Shown in pieces: positions 1 to 9,764 of a stretch of 35,668 nucleotides of DNA. The stretch spans positions 1 to 35,668 of the forward strand of contig CANFOT010000013.1 of the NCBI GenBank assembly GCA_947448625.1, read 5' to 3'. A program made the position numbers and the translations under genes. A model generated the notes under the pieces. It was not told where the DNA came from. It saw only the letters and a list, made by a program, of their open reading frames with translations, and ran no database searches. Positions within the stretch are counted from its first letter, which is position 1; each line of letters starts with the position of its first letter. The DNA is from Burkholderiaceae bacterium. Its GTDB lineage: Bacteria > Pseudomonadota > Gammaproteobacteria > Burkholderiales > Burkholderiaceae.

Positions 1-59
1 CCCTCTTCGATATAGCGCTCGATGAGGGTTTTCAGTAAGGCGCGGGAACGATCATCCAT
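1..59 (-). CDS. hrcA: HrcA heat-shock repressor, N-terminal fragment (runs off window)
   Basis: The first 59 bases, read on the minus strand, start with ATG at 59 and encode 19 residues beginning MDDRSRALLKTLIERYIEE, closely resembling the usual start of HrcA, the repressor that binds CIRCE operators upstream of groESL and dnaK. The rest of the gene lies outside the window. It is divergent from nadK, an arrangement common in Burkholderiales (hrcA next to nadK and recN). No CIRCE inverted repeat (TTAGCACTC-N9-GAGTGCTAA) is visible in the 37-base gap, so autoregulation from this gap is not evident. The identification rests on a short peptide plus gene order. Confidence 0.8.
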   Translation of the reverse strand, partial: MDDRSRALLKTLIERYIEE

Positions 60-96
60 AGTGGAAGGGATTTTATGCGTATGGTTTAATCGTTAT

Positions 97-1002
97 ATGT
101 TAAGCCCATCCCCAAATTCCAGCAAAAAGGCATTTAGCCGGGTTGCGCTTGTCGGCAAATATCAGGCCGACGGTATGCAAGAGCGCCTCAATGACCTGGC
201 AGCGCTACTTACCCAGCAAGGCTGTGAAGTCTATATCGAGAACGCTACTGCAAGCCATCTTAGGCTGAATGCCTACCCCATCAAAAAAGTCGAGGAGTTT
301 GCGGGCGCTATTGATTTGGCAGTCGTTTTGGGTGGTGATGGCACGATGCTTGGTATTGGGCGTCAGCTTGCCGGCAGTAACGTACCTCTGGTTGGCATCA
401 ATATGGGCCGCTTGGGCTATATGACCGACATCCCCATTCAAAACGTCCAAACAGTCTTGCCACAAATTATTGCCGGTGAATACGAAGCTGACACCAGAAC
501 ACTGCTTGATGCAGCTGTTATGCGCAATGGCAAAGAGATTAATCAAGCCCTCGCCTTAAATGACGTTGTTGTGAATCGCTCTGGTATTTCTGGAATGGTC
601 GAGCTCGCAGTACGAGTCAATGGCTCATTTATGTATAACCAACGCTCTGATGGTTTGATTGTATCGACCCCTACCGGCTCAACTGCTTACGCACTCTCTG
701 CTGGCGGCCCAATTCTGCATCCGCGGGTAGCTGGAATTCTGTTGGCACCAATTGCACCACACTCTTTATCCAATCGTCCCATCGTATTGCCACAAGATAT
801 TATGGTGAGCATTGAGGTGGTTGATGGCAGACAAGTAATCGTGAACTTTGATATGCAATCCCAAACGGACTTGCAAACAGGTGACATCATTGAAGTCAGT
901 CAATCTAAAAAAACTATCACCCTACTTCACCCTCGCAGTCACAGTGACTACAAAACCTTGCGAGAGAAGTTGCATTGGAATGAGTATCCATCGACATTCT
1001 GA
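97..1002 (+). CDS. nadK: NAD kinase
   Basis: ATP (or polyphosphate)-dependent NAD kinase that makes cytosolic NADP from NAD; 301 residues from the chosen start, a normal length. The nucleotide-binding GGDGT motif is at residues 79-83, followed by the conserved NDVVVNR segment and the glycine-rich signature around SDGLIVSTPTGSTAY. The frame is open back to an ATG at 22, but that start would overlap the hrcA coding region and add 25 unrelated residues. The ATG at 97 starts the usual short tail before the first Rossmann-like strand (VALVGKY). There is no Shine-Dalgarno before it, but TTTAAT (85-90) ends exactly 6 nt upstream, so the mRNA may be leaderless. recN follows after 26 nt, so the two are probably co-transcribed. 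Confidence 0.95.
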   Translation: MLSPSPNSSKKAFSRVALVGKYQADGMQERLNDLAALLTQQGCEVYIENATASHLRLNAYPIKKVEEFAGAIDLAVVLGGDGTMLGIGRQLAGSNVPLVGINMGRLGYMTDIPIQNVQTVLPQIIAGEYEADTRTLLDAAVMRNGKEINQALALNDVVVNRSGISGMVELAVRVNGSFMYNQRSDGLIVSTPTGSTAYALSAGGPILHPRVAGILLAPIAPHSLSNRPIVLPQDIMVSIEVVDGRQVIVNFDMQSQTDLQTGDIIEVSQSKKTITLLHPRSHSDYKTLREKLHWNEYPSTF

Positions 1003-1028
1003 TGTCGAATTTTTTGATACGCTAAGAC

Positions 1029-2699
1029 ATGCTTCAAACTCTCGCGCTCCGTGACTTTGTCATTGTTGACCAACTAGAGCTAGACTTTTCTTCGGGCTTC
1101 ACAGTGCTAACGGGCGAAACGGGTGCCGGTAAATCGATTCTCTTAGACGCTCTCAGCCTAGTGCTGGGTGAACGCGCAGATAGCAGTCAGATTCGAGAGG
1201 GCTCGAACCGCGCTGAGATCAGCGCCCTCTTTCGGATTGATCCCCAGCAAATTCAGCACTTCAATCAATGGCTTGATGAGCAAGGCTTCCCTTTTGAAGA
1301 TGACGGCCAAAACCTACTCCTGAAAAGAACAGTAGAAAGCAATGGCCGCAGTCGCGCCTTCATCAACGGCAGCGTAGCAACCCTGTCACAACTCCGCGAA
1401 GCAGGCGATCAACTGGTAGATATTCATGGTCAACATGCGCATCAACTCCTACTCAAGGGAGGGGCGCAGCGCGAACTGTTAGATCGCCATGCTAATCACA
1501 TGGATCTTGTTGTGCAGGTCTCCCAATCATTTAAAACGCTGCACGAATCTCGTCGCAGACTAGAGCAAGCTGAAAATGCTGGCCAAGATATTGAACGAGA
1601 ACGCGAGCGTCTGGAATGGCAACTGGAAGAACTCACAGAACTCTCCCCGCAAGAGGGTGAATGGTCTGCCATTCAGGGAGAGCATGCACGCCTGGCCAAT
1701 GGCGCCAAAATCATTAGCGGCTGCCAAGAGGCGATAGATGTGTTGAGTGATGCGGATAACTCTGTAGAGTCCACCCTCTCTAAAGCAAGCGCCAATATGA
1801 GCGCATTGGCGGAACATGATTCCGCACTGAGCGATATTAGTCAAGCGCTGGAGTCAGCACAAATTCAGATAGATGAAGCTGTACACAGCCTCAATCGCTA
1901 CTTGCAAAAACTCGATTTATATCCCGCGCGTCTCAGCGAAGTTGAGGAGCGGATGCAGGCACTCCATGGTGCCGCCAGAAAATATCGCACCGAAGCAGAT
2001 GAGCTACCGCAACTGCTCAACGACACCACCGAGCGCTTAGAAGCATTAACAGCATCTCAAAATATTGAAGCCCTACGCGAAAAAGTGAAGCAAGAAGAAC
2101 TTGTCTTTCTCAAACAGGCTAAGCAACTATCCCAAAAACGTAGTAAAGCTGCACTGGATCTAAGTAAGCAAGTTACCACTGCAATGCAGGACCTATCAAT
2201 GGCTGGCGGGCAACTGGAAATCGCCTTACTGCCCCTAGCTGAAGGTGGCAATCACGGGCTTGAGCAAATTGAATTTCTGGTTGCCGGCCATGCGGGAAGT
2301 ACCCCACGTTCATTGGCAAAAGTGGCTTCCGGTGGGGAGCTTGCTCGCATTAGCTTGGCCATAAGCGTGATCACCAGTAAGGCATCATTTACACCCACAC
2401 TCATATTTGATGAGGTTGATGCCGGCATCGGTGGCGCCGTAGCTGAAACAGTTGGGAAATTATTGCGTCAACTTGGTGAGTCCCATCAAATTCTCTGCGT
2501 TACCCATTTGCCGCAAGTGGCTGCGCAAGGCAATCACCACCTCAAAGTTAGCAAATCTCAAGCTGGCGATAAAACCCTTTCTCAAGTTACCCCACTGGGA
2601 AGAGTCGAGCGAGTGGAGGAGGTTGCGCGCATGCTAGGTGGGGCAACTATCACCGATACTACGCGTCGACACGCTCGAGAGCTACTAGAGCAGCACTAA
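1029..2699 (+). CDS. recN: DNA repair protein RecN
   Basis: SMC-like ATPase acting in recombinational repair of double-strand breaks, cytoplasmic and nucleoid-associated. The 556 residues match the family length. The Walker A motif GETGAGKS is at residues 29-36. The middle (about 150-380) is glutamate-, glutamine- and arginine-rich, consistent with the coiled-coil arms. The ABC signature SGGELA starts at residue 434 and the Walker B segment LIFDEVDAG covers about 458-466. It lies 26 nt downstream of nadK with no evident promoter or terminator between them. Its stop codon is only 6 nt from the stop of the convergent glnE. No LexA box was recognised in the short upstream gap. Confidence 0.96.
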   Translation: MLQTLALRDFVIVDQLELDFSSGFTVLTGETGAGKSILLDALSLVLGERADSSQIREGSNRAEISALFRIDPQQIQHFNQWLDEQGFPFEDDGQNLLLKRTVESNGRSRAFINGSVATLSQLREAGDQLVDIHGQHAHQLLLKGGAQRELLDRHANHMDLVVQVSQSFKTLHESRRRLEQAENAGQDIERERERLEWQLEELTELSPQEGEWSAIQGEHARLANGAKIISGCQEAIDVLSDADNSVESTLSKASANMSALAEHDSALSDISQALESAQIQIDEAVHSLNRYLQKLDLYPARLSEVEERMQALHGAARKYRTEADELPQLLNDTTERLEALTASQNIEALREKVKQEELVFLKQAKQLSQKRSKAALDLSKQVTTAMQDLSMAGGQLEIALLPLAEGGNHGLEQIEFLVAGHAGSTPRSLAKVASGGELARISLAISVITSKASFTPTLIFDEVDAGIGGAVAETVGKLLRQLGESHQILCVTHLPQVAAQGNHHLKVSKSQAGDKTLSQVTPLGRVERVEEVARMLGGATITDTTRRHARELLEQH

Positions 2700-2705
2700 G
2701 CTTTT

Positions 2706-5522
2706 TTAAGCATTTGAAGGCGCAAGAAATATTTCGCGCCACAAAGCCAGCACCACCTCTCTTGCCTGAACTAGCTGAGGCTCAAGCCCCAAATCTACAC
2801 GCGTCTTTTCTGCGCCATCTAATCGCAAACGATGTTGTCGCGCCCGCAGTAGGCGATAGACATTCCCCACCTCTTGAGCGATTGAATTTTGAATTAATCC
2901 TACCTCCCCAGCAATGCGTAGCAGGGCAATATTCCCCAGGTTCCCAATGAGCTTTGGATGGGTATTGGAAAATGCCAGGACTAAGAATTGCACAATAAAT
3001 TCAATATCAACCATGCCACCGGGATCATGTTTTAAATCAAAATCGGCGCTAGGATTTGGGTGTCCAGCATGAACCTTGCGCCGCATTTCTAAGATCTCGT
3101 GGCGTAACGAATCGATATCACGCTTCTGACTTAAAACCTCAAAACGCACCTCGTCAAAGAATTCACCAACCGCTTTACTTCCCGCAGAAAATCTCGCTCG
3201 CGTCAGAGCTTGATGCTCCCAAACCCATGCCGCGTTATCACCCTCACGCAATTGATATTTCCTAAACGCGTTGGCATTCGTCACCAAAAATCCAGCAGAG
3301 CCGTTCGGACGAAGGCGTGTATCAATTTCAAAGAGACTGCCAGCCGACGTGTACGCGGTTAACCAATTGATCATGCGCTTAGCAAGTAGGGCATAAATTT
3401 CTTGAGCCGCAAAATCCGTCTCTTCGGCTTGATATAAAAAAACCAAGTCCAAGTCAGAGGCATACCCCAACTCCTTACCACCTAACTTGCCATAAGATAT
3501 CACCGCAAATGGTGCAGCTACATCTTCTGCCACCCCAAACTTCTTAGCAACACTAGGCCATACACGTTCAAAAGTGGTTTGCAGTATTAGATCTGCCAAA
3601 GCGGATAAATGATCGCTAACTTTTTCTACTGATAGTTCATGATCAACGCCAATTCCCAAATCAGCCAATAAAGTAATAAAAGTTTCGGTGTGATGGGTAA
3701 TGCGCAAGATATCCATCGCCTGTTCTGAACCATCACCATCGGCCATCACGTCATCAAGACGCATGTCTAAGGTCACTTTTACCTCCCGCCAATATTGCTC
3801 AGGATGCTCAATCAGCGACTTTTCAGTGCGCGAGTTAAGCAAGTAATCCAAGAGATGGGGATGTCTAGTTAAATATTCCGCGCCCCATTGAGAGGCTTTA
3901 AGTAAAGCCAAGACATTGGATAGTGCCTGAGGGTACTCTGACAAAATGGATAGGTAGGCGCTACGCCGAGCAACCGCCTCCAATAGATCAAAGAAACGAA
4001 GCAAAGTCTGGTCTGCGCTAATAGAGGTAGGCGGATCCGCTTGCAAGCTATCTGCAGCCTTGCGAATGAGATTGTTAAAAATGATTCTGCTTTTCTCCGG
4101 CAACTGTCTTTGCTTGGAGCTATCAGCCCAGGCCAACCAACGAGTCGCGGACTCTGGAAACAACGTGCGTTCAGGCTCCCATCCTACTGGCAATGCAGAA
4201 TTGTCTAGGCGTGCAGCGTCATCGAGTACAAAAGCTTTTTCAAAATACTGAGCTACTGCGATTTGATGTTTGTCCAGCTCAGATAAGAAGGTGACTTGCT
4301 CTTGAATTTGATCGGGACCGACCATGCTCGCCGCCAAGCGAATGCGAGCACCTTCATCCTCAGGTAAATAGTGCGTCTGCTGATCCTCCCACACCTGGAT
4401 ACGATGTTCTAAACGTCGCAAATAAACATAAGCTGCCTGTAAGGCATCCACTTCTTCAACAGGAAAAATGCCTTGTTGCTTTACCAGCTCCAATACCTCT
4501 AAGGTGGGCCGAATACGAAAGCGAGGATCCGTACCGCCGCGCATCAACTGAAACATTTGCGCTAAAAACTCAATCTCTCGGATGCCACCACGACCTAACT
4601 TAATATCTCTGGATCGACCATGATGATTGGAAGAGCGCTTCTCGGCTTCATGCTGTATCTGCGCATGCAATTCGCGGATAGAAGCAATCACGCCATAATC
4701 TAAATGGCGGCGATACACAAAAGGTCGAATGAGCTGATCGAGCTCGCGCTCACAATAGGCAAAGGCGGGCGAGTCAGACAGCGGAAAAATCAACCTGCCC
4801 TTAATCCAAGCGTAGCGCTCCCACTCTCTTCCTTGAACTAATAGGTACTCTTCGAGCATATCGAGGCTACAGACCAAGGGCCCGGAATCTCCATTCGGCC
4901 TCAGTCGCATATCAACTCGAAATACAAAACCATTTTCATCATGCTCTGCCAATAGCTTGATCAGGCGCCTACCCATTCGGGTAAACCACTCGTGATAAGA
5001 CAAGCTCTTAGGTCCGCCACGCGTATCGCCCTCGTGCTCATACAAAAAGATCAGATCGATATCGGAAGACAGGTTGAGCTCTAGACCGCCTAATTTGCCC
5101 ATACCCACAACCATCAAAGGCATCTCTGAGTCGGTGACTGAGCTCCAAGGTAGCCCAAAACGACGCTGCAGGTCTTGGCGAACATAAGCAATGGAAAGGG
5201 CCACCACCTCCTCAGCAAAATGACTCAGAGCGTGCGTCACCTCACTGAGATCGGCCATGCCATTGAGATCTCGAAAGGCAACCCAGAGCATGAGGCGCTG
5301 CCTGGCTAGCCTCAGATCCGCCATAAATTGAGCCTCATCCTGCCCCGGATCAAGCAAAGCATCCCGACAAGGACTTAATAAACTCCTAATTCCTGCAAGA
5401 TCCACTTGATGGGCGCACTGGGACCGAAGCCAATCCACCCATTCAGGGCGGGAGTTCAGCCAGCGCTGTGCATAGCTAGAGTGCCGCTTTAGAAATTCAA
5501 TTTGGGCAACAAAATCGGTCAT
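2706..5522 (-). CDS. glnE: Bifunctional glutamine synthetase adenylyltransferase / adenylyl-removing enzyme
   Basis: Controls nitrogen assimilation by adding AMP to glutamine synthetase and removing it again, in response to PII and glutamine. The 938 residues are close to E. coli GlnE (946). Two nucleotidyltransferase domains are visible. The N-terminal (adenylyl-removing) domain has GMGKLGG at 140-146 and acidic residues D154 and D156. The C-terminal (adenylylating) domain has YGKLGGKELG followed by SDLDLVF around residue 690. Both active sites look intact. The start MTDFVAQIEF is divergent from yhdP with a 77-bp gap. The 3' end faces recN with a 6-bp gap and no clear terminator for either gene. 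Confidence 0.96.
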   Translation of the reverse strand: MTDFVAQIEFLKRHSSYAQRWLNSRPEWVDWLRSQCAHQVDLAGIRSLLSPCRDALLDPGQDEAQFMADLRLARQRLMLWVAFRDLNGMADLSEVTHALSHFAEEVVALSIAYVRQDLQRRFGLPWSSVTDSEMPLMVVGMGKLGGLELNLSSDIDLIFLYEHEGDTRGGPKSLSYHEWFTRMGRRLIKLLAEHDENGFVFRVDMRLRPNGDSGPLVCSLDMLEEYLLVQGREWERYAWIKGRLIFPLSDSPAFAYCERELDQLIRPFVYRRHLDYGVIASIRELHAQIQHEAEKRSSNHHGRSRDIKLGRGGIREIEFLAQMFQLMRGGTDPRFRIRPTLEVLELVKQQGIFPVEEVDALQAAYVYLRRLEHRIQVWEDQQTHYLPEDEGARIRLAASMVGPDQIQEQVTFLSELDKHQIAVAQYFEKAFVLDDAARLDNSALPVGWEPERTLFPESATRWLAWADSSKQRQLPEKSRIIFNNLIRKAADSLQADPPTSISADQTLLRFFDLLEAVARRSAYLSILSEYPQALSNVLALLKASQWGAEYLTRHPHLLDYLLNSRTEKSLIEHPEQYWREVKVTLDMRLDDVMADGDGSEQAMDILRITHHTETFITLLADLGIGVDHELSVEKVSDHLSALADLILQTTFERVWPSVAKKFGVAEDVAAPFAVISYGKLGGKELGYASDLDLVFLYQAEETDFAAQEIYALLAKRMINWLTAYTSAGSLFEIDTRLRPNGSAGFLVTNANAFRKYQLREGDNAAWVWEHQALTRARFSAGSKAVGEFFDEVRFEVLSQKRDIDSLRHEILEMRRKVHAGHPNPSADFDLKHDPGGMVDIEFIVQFLVLAFSNTHPKLIGNLGNIALLRIAGEVGLIQNSIAQEVGNVYRLLRARQHRLRLDGAEKTRVDLGLEPQLVQAREVVLALWREIFLAPSNA

Positions 5523-5563
5523 TTCTACATCTTAATCCGAGTCCAGAGTCAAAACGCAGAAGC

Positions 5564-5593
5564 TTGGTAATCGCCCCCAGGCTGACGGATAAT
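5564..5593 (+). promoter_or_regulatory. Candidate sigma-70 promoter for yhdP
   Basis: TTGGTA (5564-5569), 18 nt, then GATAAT (5588-5593, 5 of 6 to TATAAT). The hexamer ends 7 nt before the yhdP ATG at 5601, so transcription would begin at or next to the start codon. It lies in the divergent gap shared with glnE. This is a consensus match only. Confidence 0.4.
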
Positions 5594-5600
5594 AGAGCCC

Positions 5601-8600
5601 ATGCTTCGAAATATCATCCAGACTCGCCTGCAGAGCGCGCTTCAAAAACGTCCTCCAGGTTCTGGCGGTAATTGGCGTAAGCGTGCCCTGATTCTTGCCT
5701 GCGTCACTGTCGCTTTTTTTGCATTAGGCCATCTCGGGGTGCGTTTTGTTTTATGGCCCCAGATCGAGAAATCAAAGCCCACCTTAGAGCGCTTGATGAG
5801 CGCCCGCTTAGGTACCAACGTCACGATGGATGATGTCCAGGTATCTTGGACTGGAATTCGCCCAAGCTTTGCAATTGAAGGATTACGTTTTAACAACGCC
5901 AGCACCCCCACGCCGCCCTTACTTATTCAAAATATCAGCGGACAACTTAGCTGGCTGTCTTTCTATCACCTAACACCCTACTTTCACGAGATCACCTTTG
6001 ATCAGGTTCAGATCTATGCCCAACGAGATGCAAAAGGTGCGATCTCAGTTGCCGGAATTCCAGTTCATGGCAAAGCAGGCGATTTTGCGGCTGAGAACTG
6101 GCTGTTTGCCCAAAATGATATCCAAATCAACAATGCCAAAATTTTCTGGGATGATCAACAAAGTCGGAAACTAAAGACCTCAATTGATATTCAAAGCGCT
6201 CATCTAGAAAACGGTATTCGTAGTCATGAAGGCCTGCTAGTCGCCCAAACTCCCTGGAGCCCAAACCCAATCAAACTCAAAGCCGACTTTGTACATCACC
6301 TTGGTGGACAGGCTGGCGATTGGCGCGATTGGGTCGGAAGTTTTTCATGGGACCTTGCTGAACTCAAGCTCAGTCAAATCTCCAAAGACATCAGCTTGCC
6401 ACTATACGATCTTGGCGGCAAGCTGAACTCCAAGGGCAAAATAAGACTTGATGGCGGCAGGCTCAATGGCGGACAAATGTCCTTAACCGCCGATCTACTC
6501 AGAGTGCAATTAAATAAAGATGAGGATGCCATTGAGTTTGGAAGACTAGAAACGGATCTGGTGCAGGACACGGATAGCGGTTTAAATTCTGTGACAACAA
6601 AAACATTAGCTTGGCGCAATATCGATAGCCCCAGCACTGCACCACTTGAAAAATTAAGCCCGATTACTTTCCGCTGGCGTCCACCAAAAGACGGTGGCGA
6701 ACTTAAGGAGTTCGGTTTTTCATCACCCAAAATACAAGTCGAAGATATTGCGCTATTCGCGCTTAACCTTCCGCTACCAAAAAAAGTTCACCAGTGGATC
6801 AAGACATCCGAAGCAGATGGTGAGCTGCAGAATTTTGAAATGAATTGGGCTGAAGACCAATCCGCCCTGTCTGCCCTGCCAATCCCAGGAAATTGGTTTT
6901 CTGCCAATAAACTCGACTTCACTATCAGCGCAAAGCTCAATGACATCAGCTTCACTGGGGTAAATAAATCAATGCCCTCAGCTGCGCATTTATCTGGAAA
7001 CTTAGTTAGCAATCAGAAGCAAGGTAACTTTACGCTAGATTCGAGCAATCTAGAGCTTGTGATGAGTGACTTCTTATCCGCCCCTGAAATTCAATTAGAC
7101 CGCGCAAAAGGTGATATCAATTGGTCCAAGCAAAAAGGTGGATGGCTAATTAATGCCAAGCAACTGCAACTCAGCAATTCAGAGATCACGACTAACCTTG
7201 ATTTAAGTTATCTGATCGGTGCCCCCAAACAGCCTGATCAAATGACGCTGGATATGGAGTTCGTTAAAGCCAAATTAGCAACAGCACATCGCTATCTTCC
7301 AGTCGGAATGGATAAAGATAGTCGCCTGTATCTGAGTAAAGCCTTTGAGTCTGGGGAGGTTCAAAATGGTTCTTTGCACATTAAGGGCGATCCAAATCAA
7401 GCGCCCTACCCAGCGGGAACAATCGGAGAGCTCAGCTTACATCTGCCTTTTTCTAATGCAAGCTTCAAGCCAGCACCACTGCTTCCAAGAAACCAGGGCA
7501 TTTGGCAGGGGTTCAACAATGTCAGCGGCAATATTGACATGAAGCAATCGACTCTGAGCGTCGATATTGATAAGGCAAACTATAAAAAAGTGCTGCTTAC
7601 GGGCATCAAATCACAAATTGCTAATCTCAGCGCCAAAAACCTAACCTTACTTATCAATGGATCGGTTGAGGGTGATGGGTCTGAAATGCTTGAATACCTA
7701 TTTGCATCACCTGTAGGCGTTCAACAGGCAAACCTTGCCAAGAATCTTTCCCTCAAAGGCCCAGTGAATTTGGATCTTGGTTTAAAAATACCGCTATCCG
7801 GGAACGATGATGTCAACTTCGATGCAAGGATTACCCTGCCAGGAAACCAGGCCCAATGGGGACAAGTACCCCCTCTGGAAAATCTGAAGGGCAAGGTGCG
7901 CATTACTGAAGTCAATCCAGAGTTTGAAAATGTCACCGCAAACTTCTTGGGTGGAGCCTTGAAAATTTCCAGCGCGCCATCTACTGCAGGAAATACAAGC
8001 TTTAGCATCGGGGGCGAGATCAATGCCAGCTTTATAAAGGATTACATTTCAGGGAATTTAAAATCTCGCTCTCAACCCGCGCTGCTTGCAGCAATGAGTG
8101 GGTCAGCCAAATACGAAGGTCTCATCAACTTTAATAAAGCAGGAAGTCAAACTAATCTGAAGTTTGATTTGCGCAATTGGGCAAGTTCTGCCCCTATGCC
8201 CGCCAAGAAATTAGTAGGGGCTGCCATGTTAGGCGAGATTAGCCTTAAGACTTATCCGGCAGGCAAAAATAATCTGATACGGGCGGATTGGTCTGGAAAA
8301 ATAGGTGATCAATATTTCATCCAAGGAAATCTCAATAGCGCTAATGAAGTAAAAAATGCAATAGGGATAGGATCTATAGCCCCACTACCCCAGCAAGGTA
8401 CCGCACTACACTTGGCAAGCAATGAACTAAATCTTGATCAATGGACAGAGTTTATGGGCGCAGGAGAGCTGATAAGCAAAAAAAACGAAGTGAAAAAATC
8501 AGATGCACCAGAAGAGGATATGCAAATCTCCGCTCAGGTAAAAAAATTAATTGTCCTGGATCGCGAGTGGGCTGATGTCAACATGCAGTCTCAGAAAAAG

Positions 8601-9758
8601 AATGTGGCTTGGCAAATACGTTTGAATTCCCCTCAAATTGCAGGTCAAGTGCAATGGCACCCTAGTAGCAGCAATCAACCGAGCGGATTAATTACCGGAA
8701 GACTTGCACGCTTGAAAGTACCGGATCAACGTGCGCCACGAGAGCTAGCCCCTAAAGAGGATGTCACACAAAAAGCACCCACCCATACTTCGCCCATTAG
8801 CCCGAATACGATTCCTAGCTTAGATTTAACGATCGATGATTTCAGCTGGACAAAGGCGCAACTAGGGGCGGTAAAGATTAAATCCAAAACGAGTTATGAC
8901 CTCGTGAAGGTTGAGTCAATTCAGATTAATAATCCGCAAGGCAACTCCATCATAAAAGGCCAATGGAGCGGACGCACTTCAAATACCCCAGAACAGAGCT
9001 CTGTCACCGTGGATATGAACATCAAAGATGCGGGCCAAATTATTGCCCATTGGAGCAACTCTAAATCTGTCGAGGGCGGAGAGGGCAAACTCAATGCCTC
9101 ACTCTCTTGGTCTGGGCCGCTCTTTTACCCAGACTATCATTCACTTACTGGGGATGTCAGCCTTGATCTCGCCAAAGGTCGCCTTCTAGAAGTCAATACT
9201 GACGGCGCCAAGTTGTTAGATGTTTTGAGTTTGCAAAGCTTATTTAGATTTGCTACTTTTGACTTGAAAGGGAGCTTAGGAAGTTTGGCCACTAAAGGCA
9301 CTCCTTTTAATTCCATTAATAGCAATTTTGAAATTGCACAAGGAATTGCACAAACTAAGCAGTTCACCATGATTTTGGATCAAGCCCGTGTAGCGATGAC
9401 AGGGCAAATCAATATACCGACAGAAACTCAGGATCTACGCATCACCATATTCCCTACGATTGATGCCACTGCAGGATCGCTAGCAGCCTTTGTCATCAAC
9501 CCCATTATTGGATTAGGCGCGGTATTGGGCCAATATCTCATCACCAATCAAATTAACCGCACCTTACAAACGGATTATTTAGTACAAGGCTCCTGGGAAA
9601 ACCCAGAAGTAGTGCCGCTTGACCAAAAGGGTCAGCCACTTGATAGTAAAACCCTAGAAACAATTCGCACCAAAAATCTTCTAATCGAGCAGACAAAACC
9701 AAGCTCACCAAACAATCCTCCCCAAAACCAGAATGCCCCCACCCAAACGCCAGGCTAA
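5601..9758 (+). CDS. yhdP: YhdP family AsmA-like envelope protein
   Basis: Very large protein (1385 residues; E. coli YhdP is about 1266) of the AsmA-like/TamB superfamily. In E. coli, YhdP, TamB and YdbH are needed for phospholipid traffic to the outer membrane; that role is carried over from the family. Visible here: a basic N-terminus, one hydrophobic anchor at about 28-52, then a long region of repeated amphipathic beta segments (periplasmic bridge), with the conserved AsmA-like C-terminal part at about 1170-1330. Two disordered proline-rich segments stand out: about 1046-1072 and the last 25 residues (rich in Pro, Asn and Gln). It heads the yhdP-amidase-tldD group; the next gene starts 6 nt after its stop. 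Divergent from glnE. Confidence 0.9.
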   Translation: MLRNIIQTRLQSALQKRPPGSGGNWRKRALILACVTVAFFALGHLGVRFVLWPQIEKSKPTLERLMSARLGTNVTMDDVQVSWTGIRPSFAIEGLRFNNASTPTPPLLIQNISGQLSWLSFYHLTPYFHEITFDQVQIYAQRDAKGAISVAGIPVHGKAGDFAAENWLFAQNDIQINNAKIFWDDQQSRKLKTSIDIQSAHLENGIRSHEGLLVAQTPWSPNPIKLKADFVHHLGGQAGDWRDWVGSFSWDLAELKLSQISKDISLPLYDLGGKLNSKGKIRLDGGRLNGGQMSLTADLLRVQLNKDEDAIEFGRLETDLVQDTDSGLNSVTTKTLAWRNIDSPSTAPLEKLSPITFRWRPPKDGGELKEFGFSSPKIQVEDIALFALNLPLPKKVHQWIKTSEADGELQNFEMNWAEDQSALSALPIPGNWFSANKLDFTISAKLNDISFTGVNKSMPSAAHLSGNLVSNQKQGNFTLDSSNLELVMSDFLSAPEIQLDRAKGDINWSKQKGGWLINAKQLQLSNSEITTNLDLSYLIGAPKQPDQMTLDMEFVKAKLATAHRYLPVGMDKDSRLYLSKAFESGEVQNGSLHIKGDPNQAPYPAGTIGELSLHLPFSNASFKPAPLLPRNQGIWQGFNNVSGNIDMKQSTLSVDIDKANYKKVLLTGIKSQIANLSAKNLTLLINGSVEGDGSEMLEYLFASPVGVQQANLAKNLSLKGPVNLDLGLKIPLSGNDDVNFDARITLPGNQAQWGQVPPLENLKGKVRITEVNPEFENVTANFLGGALKISSAPSTAGNTSFSIGGEINASFIKDYISGNLKSRSQPALLAAMSGSAKYEGLINFNKAGSQTNLKFDLRNWASSAPMPAKKLVGAAMLGEISLKTYPAGKNNLIRADWSGKIGDQYFIQGNLNSANEVKNAIGIGSIAPLPQQGTALHLASNELNLDQWTEFMGAGELISKKNEVKKSDAPEEDMQISAQVKKLIVLDREWADVNMQSQKKNVAWQIRLNSPQIAGQVQWHPSSSNQPSGLITGRLARLKVPDQRAPRELAPKEDVTQKAPTHTSPISPNTIPSLDLTIDDFSWTKAQLGAVKIKSKTSYDLVKVESIQINNPQGNSIIKGQWSGRTSNTPEQSSVTVDMNIKDAGQIIAHWSNSKSVEGGEGKLNASLSWSGPLFYPDYHSLTGDVSLDLAKGRLLEVNTDGAKLLDVLSLQSLFRFATFDLKGSLGSLATKGTPFNSINSNFEIAQGIAQTKQFTMILDQARVAMTGQINIPTETQDLRITIFPTIDATAGSLAAFVINPIIGLGAVLGQYLITNQINRTLQTDYLVQGSWENPEVVPLDQKGQPLDSKTLETIRTKNLLIEQTKPSSPNNPPQNQNAPTQTPG

Positions 9759-9764
9759 GGCCCT

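Noticed and set aside
22..96. Upstream extension of nadK to ATG 22
   Set aside because: It overlaps the divergent hrcA coding start and adds residues absent from NAD kinases; ATG 97 is preferred.
60..96. CIRCE operator in the hrcA-nadK gap
   Set aside because: No TTAGCACTC / GAGTGCTAA repeat is present.
205..546. Antisense and out-of-frame ORFs of 60-140 residues throughout the window (this one and many others)
   Set aside because: They lie inside strongly conserved genes, match no recognised family and have no start signals; treated as shadows.
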